64,000 nt of DNA from Brachionus manjavacas (lineage: Eukaryota > Rotifera > Eurotatoria > Ploima > Brachionidae), in assembly GCA_019054805.1 (NCBI GenBank), contig JAHQIY010000012.1, forward strand, positions 1,054,001-1,118,000, read 5' to 3'. The notes beneath the pieces were generated by a model that had not been told where the DNA came from, ran no database searches, and saw only the letters and a program-made list of their open reading frames with translations. The position numbers and the translations under genes are program-made. Of the stretch, positions 11,004-23,031 are shown one piece after another; position 1 is the stretch's first letter; the number at the start of each line of letters is the position of its first letter.

Positions 11004-12419
11004 TTGAAAGATTCTAACAATATCTTTTTTCTTGATGGTCCAGGTGGAACCGGAAAGACTTTTGTATACAAAACTATTCTTGCTTATTTTCGCTCTAAAA
11101 AGAAGATTGTGTTGGCGGTTGCTTCATCTGGAATAGCTGCTTTGTTATTACCCGGTGGCAGAACAGCCCATTCACGCTTTAAAATACCTCTAAACCTCAC
11201 TTCAACTTCAACATGTGACATTTCGGTCCAATCTGATTTGGAAGAATTGATTCGAAAAGCATTGATTATTTGGGATGAAGCTCCAATGATGCACAAGCAT
11301 GCTTTTGTAGCTCTTGATAGAACATTTAGAGACATAATGAAAGTTGAAAATCCAAAGAATGAAGATATTTTTTTTGGAAACAAAGTTATCCTTTTTGGTG
11401 GCGACTTTAGACAAATTTTACCAGTTGTTAAAAAAGGTAATAGAGCGCAAATAGTAAATGCCACACTTAACAAATCTGATTTTTGGAGACAAACAAAAAT
11501 TATGAAGTTGAAAAAAAACATGAGAGTTCTTTCAAAAACAGGAAATGAAAGCAAGCGAGCTAAAGAATTTTCTGACTTTCTTCTCAGTGTTGGAGAAGGA
11601 AAGTTAAAATGCTTTACATCTGATAAAGGTTATGATGACTTAATTGAAATCCCAGATACTTTGCTTCACAACTTGGACAAAGAAGGATTAATTAAAAAAG
11701 TTTATCCAACTCTAGAGACAATGAAAATACAAAAAAAAACAGAAAATAACAAATTATCTTAACTCTTCTTTTCTTATAGTCCCGACCCAGATTCTTTGGT
11801 TAATTCAGCTATCCTTTGTCCAACCAATGAAGATGTTGACTCAATCAATGAGATAGCGACCAAATTTCTCCCCGGAGAGACAATTGAATACCTATCTACT
11901 GATTCAATTGTGAACGATGCTAACACCGCTGTTTATCCGACCGAATTTTTAAATACAATAAACCCACCTGGACTACCTCCTCACTAATTATCCCTGAAAG
12001 TTGGGCAGCCAATTATTCTTTTAAGAAATATTTCGGCGAATATGGGACTTTATAATGGTACCAGACTGATAGTAAAAAACCTTCATCAACACAATATTCA
12101 TGCCGAAATCGCAATCGGAAATTTAAAAGGCAAAGCTGTTCACATACCAAAAGTTCCACTAATTCCATCAGATTCCGGACTCCCCTTTGAATTCAAAAGA
12201 TGCCAATTTCCTATACGACCTCTATTTGCTATGACAATTAATAAATCACAAGGTCAAACACTAAGAAAAGTTGGAATTTACCTTAATAACCCAGTGTTCA
12301 CCCATGGTCAGTTGTATGTCGCACTATCAAGAGTATCAGATTTTGAAGACATCATTATAAGTTTAGAAAAAAACTCTAATCTTACCCGGAATGTTGTCTA
12401 CAATGAAATATATTCATAA
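11004..12419 (+). pseudogene. Helitron Pif1-like helicase domain, three broken frames
   Basis: An SF1 helicase of the Pif1 family, the C-terminal half of the Helitron protein. Walker A is GPGGTGKTFVY near 11040, Walker B is LIIWDEAPM near 11270, then GGDFRQILPVV, a stop at 11762, the segment ILCPTNEDVDSINEIA from 11796, a stop at 11987, and motifs QPIILLRN, MTINKSQGQTL and VALSRVSDF up to the end at 12419. The catalytic motifs are all still readable, so decay is moderate. It unwinds DNA during rolling-circle transposition in active relatives. Confidence 0.88.
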
Positions 12420-12709
12420 ATTTGTAACTTAGAAACAAACAAAATTAAAATTTGAAAATTATTTTTGTGTTCTAATTATTATCATAATAAAATTTTAAAA
12501 ACAAATGAGATTTTAGATTTTGAGCCATACGTTTACCATTGAGGGGGCTTACTAGTATTTGTTTAAATATCAATGAAGTGTTAATTAGTTAATTGATATT
12601 GAAAATCACTGATATTGAAAATTCAATATCAATGATTTTGAGGTATAACAGACCCAATTTTATCATGAAATTAGTTAAAATTTTATGAAAAAAAAGTAAA
12701 ATCACAAAA

Positions 12710-12964
12710 TTAACTATTTAAACAAGATTGACAAATAACAGTTTTTATTTGTTCCGAGTGATTTTTGCAAACAAACCCTTCACAACGAGAACATTTTTCG
12801 GATTTTTTATTGTCGATTTTTGTACAAATTAAACATCTTCCTCTTTTTGTTGTATTAGGCGATTTGAGTGTCGTATTATTTTTTGGCTTTTTGACTAGAA
12901 TAACACAGGTTTTTCTAAACGACTCAATTAAATTGGTGTGTAATCCAAAATTTTTAACATACAA
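12710..12964 (-). pseudogene. piggyBac transposase C-terminal Cys-rich domain
   Basis: The 84-residue frame ends in a cross-brace Cys/His finger (GRCLICTK, CSRCEGFVCKNHS, VICQSC), the layout of the C-terminal zinc finger of piggyBac transposases that binds the element ends. It starts abruptly; the DDD catalytic core is absent upstream (to the right), where a LINE begins at about 13013. Together with the terminus at 4561 it shows the piggyBac was present before Merlin inserted. Confidence 0.75.
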
Positions 12965-13079
12965 GTATCCAAAAAATTAAATGAAAATTTGAAAAATTGT
13001 CATTTGGCTTAGCAAATTTGAAAAGATTTAATTAATAGCTTCATCACGTGACTTAAAAAAACCGTTGAAAGTTGTGTGT

Positions 13080-14066
13080 TGGCAATGTCGCTCAACAAAA
13101 TAAACCAACACCAACGGTGGATATTTAAAAATTCGGTCAAGCTAAACTTGAAGAGGTTAGGCAAACTAATTATCCCTTCCTAAATCAAGTGGAAAATGAT
13201 ACTATCATAAGTATCTTCAATTTTTTTCAAACAAAGTTTGAAAAATTGAGTTAAATGCTGCTTTTAATGTCGCCAAAAATTTCGATCGTGAAATCAATAT
13301 TAATGGAACCATTTTCAGACTTGAAGTTGCAATAAAGTCACGGATCTCAGAAGGTATTGAACTTTTCGTTTTCACTTTTTGCCCTCTGATTTCGAGAATC
13401 ATAGACTTGAAACCTATTTTAATGATGTTAAAATTGATGGACTTAATATTGAACACATTACTGTAGAAAAATATAAAGATTGACCCGAGAGGAAAAATAG
13501 TGTCAGAATAGTGAGAATATCATTTCCAAAAGAAGTTGAGAACATTATTGGAAGCTTGTCAGGCCCCATAATAATGAATGGTTTAAAGTGTGTTGTGTCA
13601 ATTGTTGCACAAAAGCAGAAATGCTATTTTCGTGATGATGAAAGACACAAAATAGCAAAATGCCCTGTCAAATAATCACTATGCGAAAAGTGACATCAGA
13701 AAGGACACTTGATACAAAAATACTACATTACCGTAAAACGTAAGTCCCTTGAGAGGAAAAAGATTGACTACAACTATCTTTACATTGACCAAGAAATAAC
13801 GCAATCAATAATTGAAGCTGACCAAAAAGATAATGATGAAAATGCCAAAAACAACTAGATATCAGCCAACAAATTTAAATAACGAAATATCCCAAATTAG
13901 CCCGCAAGACCTTAAAACTCCAGTTTTAGAAGACGCTTTGATAAGTCGTTTAAACGATTCTCTACAACTATATCAGTCACCTGTCAATGTACGCTCTAAT
14001 GATCAGAATGAGACTGAAACTTTTTTCAAAATAAAAAATCTAATCAAGAATGTTCAAATCAAGTGA
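13080..14066 (+). pseudogene. LINE family A ORF1 (Gag-like) remnant
   Basis: Several frames are needed. The end of the nucleic-acid binding region reads KQKCYFRDDERHKIAKC, a CX2CX4HX4C knuckle whose second Cys is now Arg; the copy at 51230 keeps all four ligands. A polar tail follows to 14066. Stops and frameshifts show it is dead. Confidence 0.65.
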
Positions 14067-14159
14067 ATCAGTCATCCAAAGAATTTGTTCAGCAGACTTA
14101 CAGTCACAACAGCTTTGAAGAAAATTAAGAATGACAAATAAATCTATTTTAAGAAATCT

Positions 14160-14677
14160 CTTAATAACTCTCTTAAAAAAACAAGGTTAGTAATTACACA
14201 TTGATATCGTTCTAATCTCCCCATCAAGATCAGCCTCTCAGGATTTTTTTGACTCAATTTTCTCCAGATATTACATTACTTAATGAAATAAAAATTGATT
14301 CGAGTGAAGCGAATATTTTCTTAGATTTTGATAATTATAGATCAATAAGTAAACCTCACAATAAGCACGGTGGAGAAGTAGCAATTTTAGTAAAGGAAGA
14401 ATTAGAGTTTGTCCAAGGCTTTTCGTATGATGAGTCGTTTTCTGAATTACTAAGTATAAAAATAAATCCAGGAAAAGATCAATTAAACATATTCAGTTCA
14501 TATAATCCACCTAATAAACTTTTAAATTTAAATTTATTCGAAAAGATAAATAGAAATTGTAAAAATTATGTTCTCGGGGGTGACTTAAACGCCAAAAAAA
14601 AACAAATAGGATGCAAAGGAGAAAAAGAAAATGGAATCATTTTAGGAATATTTTTAACTAGCTTAATTTCACGGTAA
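14160..14677 (+). pseudogene. LINE family A endonuclease domain
   Basis: The apurinic/apyrimidinic-type endonuclease of ORF2, which nicks target DNA before reverse transcription. Visible blocks are ITLLNEIKIDS (catalytic Glu context), KHGGEVAILVKEELEF, and YVLGGDLNAKKK, the GDxN motif of the family. A break near 14250 separates the TRLVITH start from the rest, and the frame ends at 14677 before the final SDH motif. Its closest relative in the window is at 51540-52210. Confidence 0.75.
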
Positions 14678-15059
14678 TCAAAATTCAGGACTAAATTCAG
14701 CATAAATTGACGAAATAAATGAAGAAATTACCCAAAAAAATAATTTCTGCAGCTCATAAAAGCATTCAAACAGATAGAATTTTCAAAACAAGTCATAGAC
14801 CGAACACTGTAAGTTTAATTAAGGAACGCAGGAATATTAGAAGAATATTTCAAAAAAATCGTTGTCGGGGCAACATTAAAATGTGAACTGAAGCTACCGA
14901 AAATTCGTGATCTAAAAAATTGTGTGAACTTTTTTTTCGTGATCTTCAGTTCACTTGGAAAAAAAAAGTGTGAACTATAGATCACAAAAATAAAATATTT
15001 AATTTAGATGTCAAAAATATAAAAAGTTAATTTTTTTCAATTAATTAATCAATTTTATT

Positions 15060-15480
15060 TGTTTCTTTTATGAGCTTTGCTTTTGTGTAAAACTAAACCC
15101 CATTCACCCTTGCACTTTTTCCCAATGCCTTTAGCCAAACATGAGAGCACTTCCTTTGAGATACTTTGCTTTTGCAACAAGCGACTCGTCGATTTCAACA
15201 CATTTCCAGGGTCCACCCAACTTTACTTGATTTTTGTCAACACTGGCACTGCAAACGTTTCGTAATTTACGATAGAGATTTGAAATTATATATTCGCTAT
15301 TGTCAACGCCATTTAGCGTTAATATTTCAGATTCTTTTCTAATCGGTAATTGTAGAGCCCACAATTTGATGCCTTCATTTATCAAACCAATCGGTTTTTT
15401 GAAAGAGAAAAAAAGGATTTGTATGCAATGCTTCTTTATTTTTGGCATTTACAATTATATAAAAATCTTAAAATATATTC
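15060..15480 (-). mobile_element. Second Merlin/ISXO2-like transposase fragment inside the LINE
   Basis: On the minus strand, 15448-15131 encodes ISEYIISNLYRKLRNVCS-like text followed by VKLGGPWKCVEIDESLVAK, the VEIDES block holding the first catalytic Asp of ISXO2 transposases, then KYLKGSALMFG and a stop. Only this central part remains. The surrounding LINE linker is interrupted here, and short repeats of GTGAACTGAAG and its complement lie at about 14883 and 14942. Confidence 0.65.
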
Positions 15481-16480
15481 AACCAAAAAAACTTTTAGAC
15501 CGAATAATGATCTAATTAATCCCCAAAAAGAAAGAAAAAAATTGATTATAATCTTGAGTTTTTTAATAAGGAAAATCAATTTAAATTTGACTAGCTTGTA
15601 AGCACTAAAGAGATTGTATCAGCGATAAATAGGTTAAACGAGGAAGCAGCTTCGGAACCAGACCAAATTCATAACCTTATGTTTTAAAAATTAACCGAAA
15701 ATTATTCTAAAAGCCATTATGTATCTTTTTAGTTTAAGTCTAAGAGAAGGCAAAATACCGTAAAATACCTTCATTGTCTTCACTAAATATAATAAGGAAA
15801 ATATTGACTTAAAATTAAAAATATATGAAAATAAAATTGAGAGTCTAAAGGAAATAAAGTTTTTAGGTATAAAATTTGATTCAAAATTAACCTTTACCCC
15901 AACGGTTAATAAAATAAAACAGCGTTGTAGTTCACGGTTGAACTTAATAAAAATATTGTCAAACAAAAAGTGGGGTCTTAATAATTGCATACTAGGAAAC
16001 CTACATAAATCTTTAATCGGATCTATAATTTACTCTTTTCCGTGTCTAAATTCATTTTCGGAGACAAACTTAAAAAAATTCAAGTCTTACAAAACTCAGT
16101 AGTTCGTTTTATACTTAAACTAAAATATAATACTTCTTCCAATATTTTGCATCATGAGGCCTTTAATAAACTTAAAGTTTTAACTGTTTCGAATCGACTT
16201 TTTGAATTGAGCGAAAGATATGTAGCTGGAGGACTGCGTCATTCTGTTCCATTGGTTGTCAAGCTAGTTGATGAATATAAAGCGGGTTTTGAATCAAGGT
16301 GAGTTGAATATCCAACTCCATTGTGTAATTGCTATCTTACTATTTCTTCTTTTTTTAATTTTAATTTTTCTTATATTTTTTCTTTACATTATTAATTTGT
16401 CTTAATTTTTATTTTTATATTATTTTTTTAATCTGAAAGAGCTAAAGCTGGTATTCTTTAAAAACAACACCCATCAAGAT

Positions 16481-17179
16481 AGCGAAAAAACAAAACCTTG
16501 TGTAAACCGCATTAAATATTATGAAATAACATCATTTTTTATTAAAAAAAAATAAGAGACAAGAGACGAAAAAATAGTCTTTATTTTTATTAAATTTCTC
16601 TTTTTTAATAATTAAAAAAATAAATGTTGAAAAATTCTTTTTATTTAAATTTTAATGCCTTATTATAGTACAATAAGTTACCCTAGAATCAACATTAAAA
16701 TTTCCAAGTCAAAATCAATGATTTTATAACTTAAAAGGACTCTTGAGGGCCTGGATCGGCTAAATCACGATTAAGCTGAGGTAATAGTTTATTTTGTAAA
16801 ACAGACCTTAAAAACCGTATTTCTTGACCCCAGAAACCAAAAAAGTTGTTTCTTTCACTAGAAAAACATTTAAAAAAAAAATATTCAGAGTATTTTGAAA
16901 TATCCGGTCTAAAACTGTTCCACCAAAGATTTTACAGTCATCTCACCGACTTTTACCGATCTAGTGGCCTTTTCATTTCCTAAAAAAATAATTGTATCAC
17001 CAAGATAAAATGTATCTACATCTGTAAGTGACTAGTACCATATTTGGCAGGTTTCGATGCAGACTTTGTCATACAACGTATAAAAAGAATATACAATATT
17101 TGTTCAGGTCAATTTTGACCCATCTCGGCCGTTAACAGAATATTGGGTCATTTTTGACCCGATCTAGGACGGATAAGGG
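16481..17179 (-). mobile_element. piggyBac-like end with about 0.7 kb of internal sequence
   Basis: TTAA at 17180-17183 borders, on the minus strand, CCCTTATCCGTCC followed by GGGTCAAAAATGACCC and GGGTCAAAATTGACC, the same terminus type as at 4561. No transposase coding was recognised inside, so this is a solo or deleted copy. The left limit is not defined. Its mirror copy lies at 29449-30148. Confidence 0.55.
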
Positions 17180-17183
17180 TTAA

Positions 17184-18255
17184 GCAGACTAAGGCAAGTG
17201 CTTAAGCGATGTTCTAGAGCTGCTTGTGCAGTGCTCTAAAAACTGTCAACTTATTTCTGAAACGTACTGTACAAAAATGACATGGCGCTCCAAAATGCTT
17301 ACATGTTCGTTTGTATTAAAGCAAATTAAAATTTAAAAAAAGTTATTTTTAATAATTTTTAGATGATAAATAGTTAAACTATAATTAACATAATTTGTTT
17401 AATCTAATAAAAAAGTTTCCATTCAAAATTTGACTTTCCAATTTCTTGATTAATTTTTCCACAAAAGACAAATTTTGTAATTTTACGTAAAATTACGTAA
17501 AGAATTATTTTTTTCAAAAATCGTAAGATAAAGTAAAAAATAAAAAATCATCAAGATATCATTATTGAATTCAATAGGATCTTTTCATCATTCCTTGAAT
17601 TGCCCAATTCTTTGAATTATTGAATAATTCATCTTTTGTTTTAAAAGAGAAAAAAAATATAAGTTTATTTTGCCAGAGTGCCGATTGTTTTATGCAATCT
17701 AGTCAAGTCATCAGACCAACAAAATGAATTTTGGCTTTATTAAATTCTCTGAGAGAAGTTTTTAAAAGATAATTTTATAAATAATTCTTTTTTTTAAATT
17801 TTTTTAAAAAGAAAAAAATTATATGCATTAAAGTTATTTGATATTGATGAAGAAAAATTAGTGATAAAAGATTCTTTCTATAATCAGCAGCACATTTTGC
17901 CAATAAATTAAAAAATATTCCAGATCATTGGAAATTTGTTTTTCCACGATCATTTATTAATTTAGTTATTTTTTACTAGATTTTTAAAAAAATCATAAAA
18001 ATTTAATAGCATTTTAAATATTCTAAACCAATGTCTGAGCAAAAGTAAAATAATTGATTTTAAATTTATTTTTTTTTGAAATTTTGACTTTAGTTTAGTC
18101 ATTATAGACATTTTGTTTTGTCTAAACAAAAACAACAACAGCAAACAATCGATGTTAGTCTTCTAGCTAATTGGTGCCAAGCAAACTTCAATTCATAACT
18201 AATTTCTTTTTTCAAAACGTAAAAGTAATTTTTAAAATTCCTTTTTATTTAAAAA
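17184..18255. other. Dispersed repeat and probable 5' region of DEG/ENaC copy 1
   Basis: 17184-17705 is the mirror of the repeat also seen at 4255-4560. From 17706 to the ATG at 18256 the sequence is AT-rich with no recognisable gene; the promoter and 5' leader of the channel gene should be here. Confidence 0.4.
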
Positions 18256-20008
18256 ATGAAAAATCAAAAAAAAACTAAAAGTGAATTTTTAGATAAAATT
18301 ATTCAATGGGCGTAAGCTAACTGTCCTTTTTAAAATTTTTATAAAAATTCCTTTCCTTGAAGGTCTAGCACATCAGCTCATGGTGTGAGGAATATTTTTC
18401 AGTCAGATCTCCTTTTAAAGAAAATTATCTGGAGTGTTATTTTGATCTCAAGTGTCAGCTACTGTTTCTACCAGGTGGTTTTGATAATCACACTTTTTTT
18501 CAAATTCAACGTAATAACAAGTTTAAAAGCAGTTTACGAGGCACCAACTTACTTTCCGGCTGTGGTTATTTGTAATTTGAATGCTTATAATGGACCTTTT
18601 GTAAGAGAAAACATGAAAAAAATATTGGAACAAAAAAACATTAGCCAAGAAAATTACGAGCCTATTGACTTTGTTGACAACGGGGTCGACCACTTTAAAA
18701 CGACTTTTGAAATCGAGGCCCTAAAGGGTCAATTTGATTTGCAATTCTCAGGATTTTATCTTTATGAAATGTTGATTAGTTGTCGGTAATTTAGACTCTT
18801 TCCAAAATATTTAAATTTTTTTTAAGCTCCCCTAAGAAAATAGTTATTAAATTAAAGGCATAATTGAAGTTTAAAATCAAAATTTACTCATCATGATCAA
18901 AAAAAATTTTTCAAAAAAACCTTCTTATTTACAAAATCAAAAAAGATAATTAAATTAAAATACGAATAAATGTGAGGTTAAGAGAGAAAAGAAATTAAAC
19001 TTAGATTTAATGGTTGAAAACATGGACATTATTTGATAGAAGTTTGTAGGGTACCATTCGGAGGAGTCAATGTTTTTGGATCATTCCTGAAAAGTTTCTA
19101 AAATATATTGTTAAGCAATTGTCTATTTAAAAGATGGGAAAAAAATTTTGAGTTTGTTCTAAGAGCATTTGTTTTAGTTGACTCAATAGACAAAATATCA
19201 CTTTAATTTATTTTAGCTTCAATATTGTGCGCTTTTTAAAAAAACTTTTTAAATTTTTCAAAAAATTAATCAAATTAAATTCGCTCTTTTTTAAATTAAT
19301 TAACTCCTATTAAATAATAGATTAATTTTAATATTAAATTTTTAAACATGGTTAAATGGATTTTCATCTGAAGTAAAATAAAATCTTAATCAATATTTTC
19401 AAATTTTGCAATTCAAAATTTAACTTTGTTTCGCTGTAATATATTTTAATTAATATTAAAATATCATTTAAAGCCATAATTTGGATGATTAAATGTGCAT
19501 TTTAAATTTGTCTTTCAAATTTTCAAATTAATATTTTATATAATCAATTAAAGATTAAAGATTAATTGGAAAAAAAAAGATTTTTTTATTTAATAAAAAA
19601 AAAAATAAACATGTTTTTTTAAAAAATATTCAAGAAAGCTTTTTTCATCATTTTTATTAAGATTTTGATCCATTAAGTTTATAAACATTGAAAAAAAAAT
19701 AAGTTTATTTTAATAAGTATTGCATAATTTTATCTTTTATTTAAGAAACTTTTCTTTCAATGATTTTACAATTTCTTACTGAATTTAATTTCTTACAAAA
19801 AAAAAGCAAATTTTCGTCAAAAAATAAAAATAAAAACAAATAAGAATTTTGTTGGAAAAAAGACGAATTTAATAAAAAAAAAAAAAAATATTTTAAAATA
19901 ATGTTGTAGAAAGCAACAAATATACAAAATAGGGATCCGTACAAGGGTACACTTAGTAGTAGTAGTAGTTTGTTGAACTGCAACTCGGAAAAATTCCCGA
20001 GCAAATCT

Positions 20009-21370
20009 CTAATGAGCTATAGCAGTCGCTTCTTTTTTCAAAAGCCAAGCATCTAATTTCGACTTAAAAATATTCATCGTTTTTGCGCTAACCATTTCTT
20101 CCGGTAATTGGTTCCATATGTTTACAACTCTTTTGGTGAAAAAATGAAAACGCGAGGAACAGTTTTTTATCTGTTCACGACGCAGAGACTTTGAATGCCT
20201 TTTTAAGTCGTATACTTGACCACTTTGACCATAGGTTAATCCTTTTTTAAACTCAACTAACTCAATTTTATTAATTATCTTAAACGACTGGATCGGATCT
20301 CCTCTCAATCTTCTCGATGTTAGGTCCGTCAGACCGAATTTAGGAAGTGTGTTGAGTAAGTCAGGTGCTTTAAATTTGGAACTAACTTAGTAGCTCTACG
20401 TTTAATATTTTCTATCATATCAATATATTTTTTTAGGTAAGGTCAAAGAGGTTATGGCAAATTCTAAGTGAGGTCTGATCATTGAAGTGTACAGTAGTTT
20501 AATGTTGATTACATTCGGATAGCTAAGCGATTTTTTCAACATACCCAGATTCCTATTAGCTCTAGCTGTGACATAGTTTACTTGTGTGTCCAATTTAAGG
20601 TCATTTTTCATGTTTTGAGTTGTTAAGACCAAAATGGACAACTTTACATTTCTCGAAATCAAACTGAGCAGACCAGTCTCGTGACCACTAACATATATTA
20701 TCAATGTAGAGTAGTAACTTTTAATTAGAAGAAGAATCTACTATGATGGTTATAATCTTGTTGTCATCAGCGTACACTTTCGAGCTTTTATGGATACTCT
20801 CAAGTAAATCATTTATGTATATAATGAATAAAATGGGACCAAGGACAGAACCTTGAGGAACTCAACTTGTGACTTCAGCCCATTCTGACTTTGCTTCGCC
20901 AAGCACGACTTGTTGTGATCGTCCAGTTAGAAATGAACTTATCCAGTTTATCAAACGCTCGCTAAAACCATAAAATTTAAGTTTAAAGACTAGCTTTATT
21001 TGTGAAACCTTGTCAAAAGCTTTTGCAAAATCGGTGTACACCACATCCACGGGTTAGGTATTTGATAAGGCATGTGTAATCAGGTTCAGAGTTTTAAGTA
21101 AATTTGTACTGCAGGATCTCTGTGGGAGAAAGCCGTGCTGAGCTTTCATCATAAGCCTATTTTCTAGTAAGTGTTTGAGCATGACCTCTTTTAACAGACC
21201 TTCCATGAGTTTACAGTGGATACAAGTCAGCAAGACACGTCGATAATTTGAAGGCTGTAATCTGTTTCCTCCTTTAAGAAGAGGCGTAACATAAGCATTT
21301 TTTCAGATGGTTGGTACTATTCCAGTCACAAAGGTCTCGCGTAAAATAACGCTAATCGGAAATGAAAAAG
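20009..21370 (-). mobile_element. CR1/L2-like LINE, RT and 3' end, antisense in the intron
   Basis: Minus-strand text in order: LLKGGNRLQPSNYRR, QHGFLPQRSCSTNLL, YTDFAKAFDKVSQIKLVFKL (first RT Asp), RLINWISSFLTGRSQQVVL, VPQGSVLGPILFIIYINDL, KVYADDNKI (catalytic YADD), then the C-terminal part ending KLDAWLLKKEATAIAH at 20009. A stop interrupts it just before VPQGS (20862), and there are further frameshifts. A short (AGT)n run near 19952-19968 lies beyond the stop and may be its tail. The same element is at 25240-26601 in arm 2. Confidence 0.85.
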
Positions 21371-21589
21371 CTTTAGCGCAACTTTTTAGGACTTAACCGG
21401 CCAAAATTTTCAGAAACCGTGATCTAACCCTGAAAAAAATATTTTAAATTTTCTAAAAAAATAACTTAAAATAATAATTGCACTGGTTTGTCTTTGCCGA
21501 ATTCAACATTAATACGAAAGGTTATTAAAAAACATCTCTTTTTCAGGCAAATTTTAACCTCAATTTAATAAGAAGAACATTCAAATATC

Positions 21590-22095
21590 ATGCAGTGACA
21601 ATATCAAAACTAAAAAAACCGTTTGTTCTGCCACAGCTCGAATATGGAGTTCAAGTGTGGATGCCAATTCTAAAAATGACATTAACAACATCGGATCTGT
21701 CCAGCGAAGAGCTCCAAAGCTTAATCCACAATTAAGAAATGTAGGATACACTCAAAGACTTGAAAAACTTAATCTACAAACGCTTGAGGAAAGAAGAGCC
21801 AGAGGCGACCTAATTCAAATGTTTAAAATTGTTAAGGGTTTTGATTAGATCAACTGGTACAATCCCGTTATATTCAAAAATGATTCTTCGAATGGACTAA
21901 GACAAGGGTCGAGATTTCATGACTTTATTGTAGAAAGAAATGTTTGGAATCGTCTACCAAAAGAGATAATTGACTCAAAAAAAACCAATTTAAAAATAAA
22001 CTATATATTAGATTAAGCAAGCTATTACAATGGGTCTTAAAAACCCATTTCGTGTGGTTTTCCACACCATAGCTTTATTTATTATTATTATTATT
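21590..22095 (+). mobile_element. CR1/L2-like LINE 3' end, sense in the intron
   Basis: Encodes the C-terminal motif of CR1-group ORF2 (LPQLEYGVQVW, then QRRAPKLNPQLRN, RLEKLNLQTLEERRARGDLI), then a frame-broken end, KNPFRVVFH, and a (TTA)n tail at about 22078-22097. Only the last 500 bp are present. The mirror copy is 24516-25021. Confidence 0.8.
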
Positions 22096-23031
22096 ATATT
22101 TACAACTACCTTGTAATACCATCAATTGAGACTTAAAATAGAAGACTAAAACACTATCCAACTTTGTTTGATATGACTAATCATGCAAACGTCTTTATAT
22201 AGAACTTCTCTAACAGATAAGGAAAAGCATTAAGAAAAATGAGAAGACGAAGTGAAACTTGTGACACTTTTATTAAAATAGTTAAAAAGAAGACCTAAAG
22301 AATTATTGTCGAAACTATATTGAAACAATTTGCACTGTTATTAATTTAAGAAAAACTTTATTTTTTTTATTAATTTAAACAATTGAGTGAATTTCAATGC
22401 TTCTAATTTTTTTTAAAGCTTTCAAGGTAAAATATGTGACACAGACGACTTTGAAAGGTATCATGATTATCATTATGGCAATTGTTACCGATTCAATGGA
22501 AATAAGAGCAATGTGATGAAAACAAAAAATCAGGCTGGAAAAATGGTCTACGCCTCGAGCTTTTTGTTGGTGATCTGGACATGCAGCAACAGTATACTTA
22601 TAAAGCTGGTATAAGAGTAATTGTGCACAACCAAACTGACACTGTATTTTCAGATGAAAATGGAATTGATGTCAGTGTTGGCTCTCAAACCAGCATTGGA
22701 ATAACACGCACAATGATCAAACGGAGGCCCTATCCATACAGCAATTGCATTGACGATCATCACTCGAAGCAAAGCTTGCACAGAAATCCTTTTATGAAGA
22801 CAATTGCGGCCAGATATCCACAAATGAACAAGTATAGTCAAATTTTTTGCCTCAAAGCCTGTCTCCAGGAATTTCTGATAAACAAATGTGCATGCTTTGA
22901 TTTGAGTTTGCCAAGGCCTCATAACTCATCAATGAATAGCACTGGCTGTGAGACAGTAGATGATTTAAATTGTGTTCAATTACAAGAATCTCAATTTTAC
23001 GAGAATGAAATAGAAAAATGCTACAGCTTTT

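Larger units (their letters stand above)
7955..12555 (+). mobile_element. Helitron, near-complete ends, damaged Rep-helicase
   Basis: Coding evidence for the Rep/helicase protein covers 8120-12419. The proposed ends fit Helitron rules: 5' TCCTTACTATT at 7955 preceded by A, and 3' GGGGGCTTACTAG ending at 12555 followed by T. That is insertion between A and T with no target duplication and a CTAG 3' end. A short AGCC/GGCT stem precedes the 3' end. The flanks on both sides (TTGATATTG-rich) are Merlin DNA. The element carries several stops and frameshifts, and its central part is replaced by a short inverted duplication (see 10081-10197). Confidence 0.8.
4652..12655 (-). mobile_element. Merlin (ISXO2/IS1016-type) DNA transposon carrying nested insertions
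   Basis: The inverted ends are about 60 bp: left GGGTCTGTTTTACCTCAATA at 4652, and right, reading inward on the minus strand from 12655, GGGTCTGTTATACCTCAAAA. Both continue into the same TGATATTG-rich subterminal repeats. They are bounded by an identical 8-bp target duplication, AATTTTAT, at 4644-4651 and 12656-12663; 8 bp is the known Merlin length. The element's own DNA is only about 1.6 kb. The rest is a LINE (6098-7855) and a Helitron (7955-12555) inserted into the part upstream of the transposase gene. The host sequence at the target is piggyBac DNA. Confidence 0.85.
13013..16480 (+). mobile_element. LINE family A, 5'-complete but decayed and internally deleted
   Basis: The start resembles that of the copy at 49255 (AGCAAATTTG..., CATCACGTGAC), so the 5' end seems preserved. 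In order: ORF1 remnant with a damaged CCHC knuckle (13080-14066), apurinic-type endonuclease (14160-14677), an ORF2 linker (VSLIKERRNIRRIFQKNRC near 14810), an intervening Merlin-like fragment (about 14880-15480), then the ORF2 linker again (EEAASEPDQIHN, SLSLREGKIP), and directly the region after the RT (FLGIKFDSKLTF) to the 3' end. The RT core with its DD motif is absent between about 15760 and 15780. Bases from 15713 onward are also arm 1 of the large inverted duplication. Confidence 0.8.
18786..22418 (+). other. Intron 2 of DEG/ENaC copy 1
   Basis: A 3.6-kb intron with donor GTAATT and acceptor TTTTAAAG. 18790-20000 is AT-rich with nothing recognised; 20009-21370 and 21590-22095 are LINE fragments (listed separately). 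Its mirror in copy 2 is 24194-27840. Confidence 0.75.
15713..23031. repeat. Large inverted duplication, arm 1 (7.3 kb)
   Basis: Matches 23580-30918 in reverse complement along its whole length. Paired coordinates sum to 46630 at the outer edge and 46611 at the inner edge, so only about 20 bp of net length differ. Differences seen: several homopolymer changes, a few substitutions, and a 15-base A-rich tract near 19873 replaced by about 31 other bases in arm 2. It contains, in order, the LINE 3' end, a piggyBac end, and exons 1-3 (partial) of DEG/ENaC with CR1-like fragments in intron 2. Confidence 0.95.
18256..23031 (+). pseudogene. DEG/ENaC channel copy 1: exons 1-3, frameshifted and truncated
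   Basis: An amiloride-sensitive (degenerin/ENaC) sodium channel subunit. Exon 1 is 18256-18311 (MKNQKKTKSEFLDKIIQW). A 51-nt intron (GTAAGC...TTGAAG) is followed by exon 2, 18363-18785, which gives the conserved SAHGVRNIF motif, the first membrane helix (IIWSVILISSVSYCFYQVV) and FPAVVICNLNAYN. Intron 2 (18786-22418) holds two CR1-like fragments. Exon 3 starts at 22419 with FQGKICDTDDF and GNCYRFNG. Exon 3 has six A's near 22522 where copy 2 has seven, which shifts the frame, and the copy breaks off at 23031 within the YSFC segment, before the pore and second membrane helix. Exons 1 and 2 are intact. It cannot make a channel as it stands. Confidence 0.88.

Noticed and set aside
18385..18789. 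Separate 134-aa protein starting at 18385
   Set aside because: The first codon is GTG inside exon 2 of the channel gene. An upstream exon (18256-18311) with good splice sites provides the true ATG and the conserved SAHG motif.
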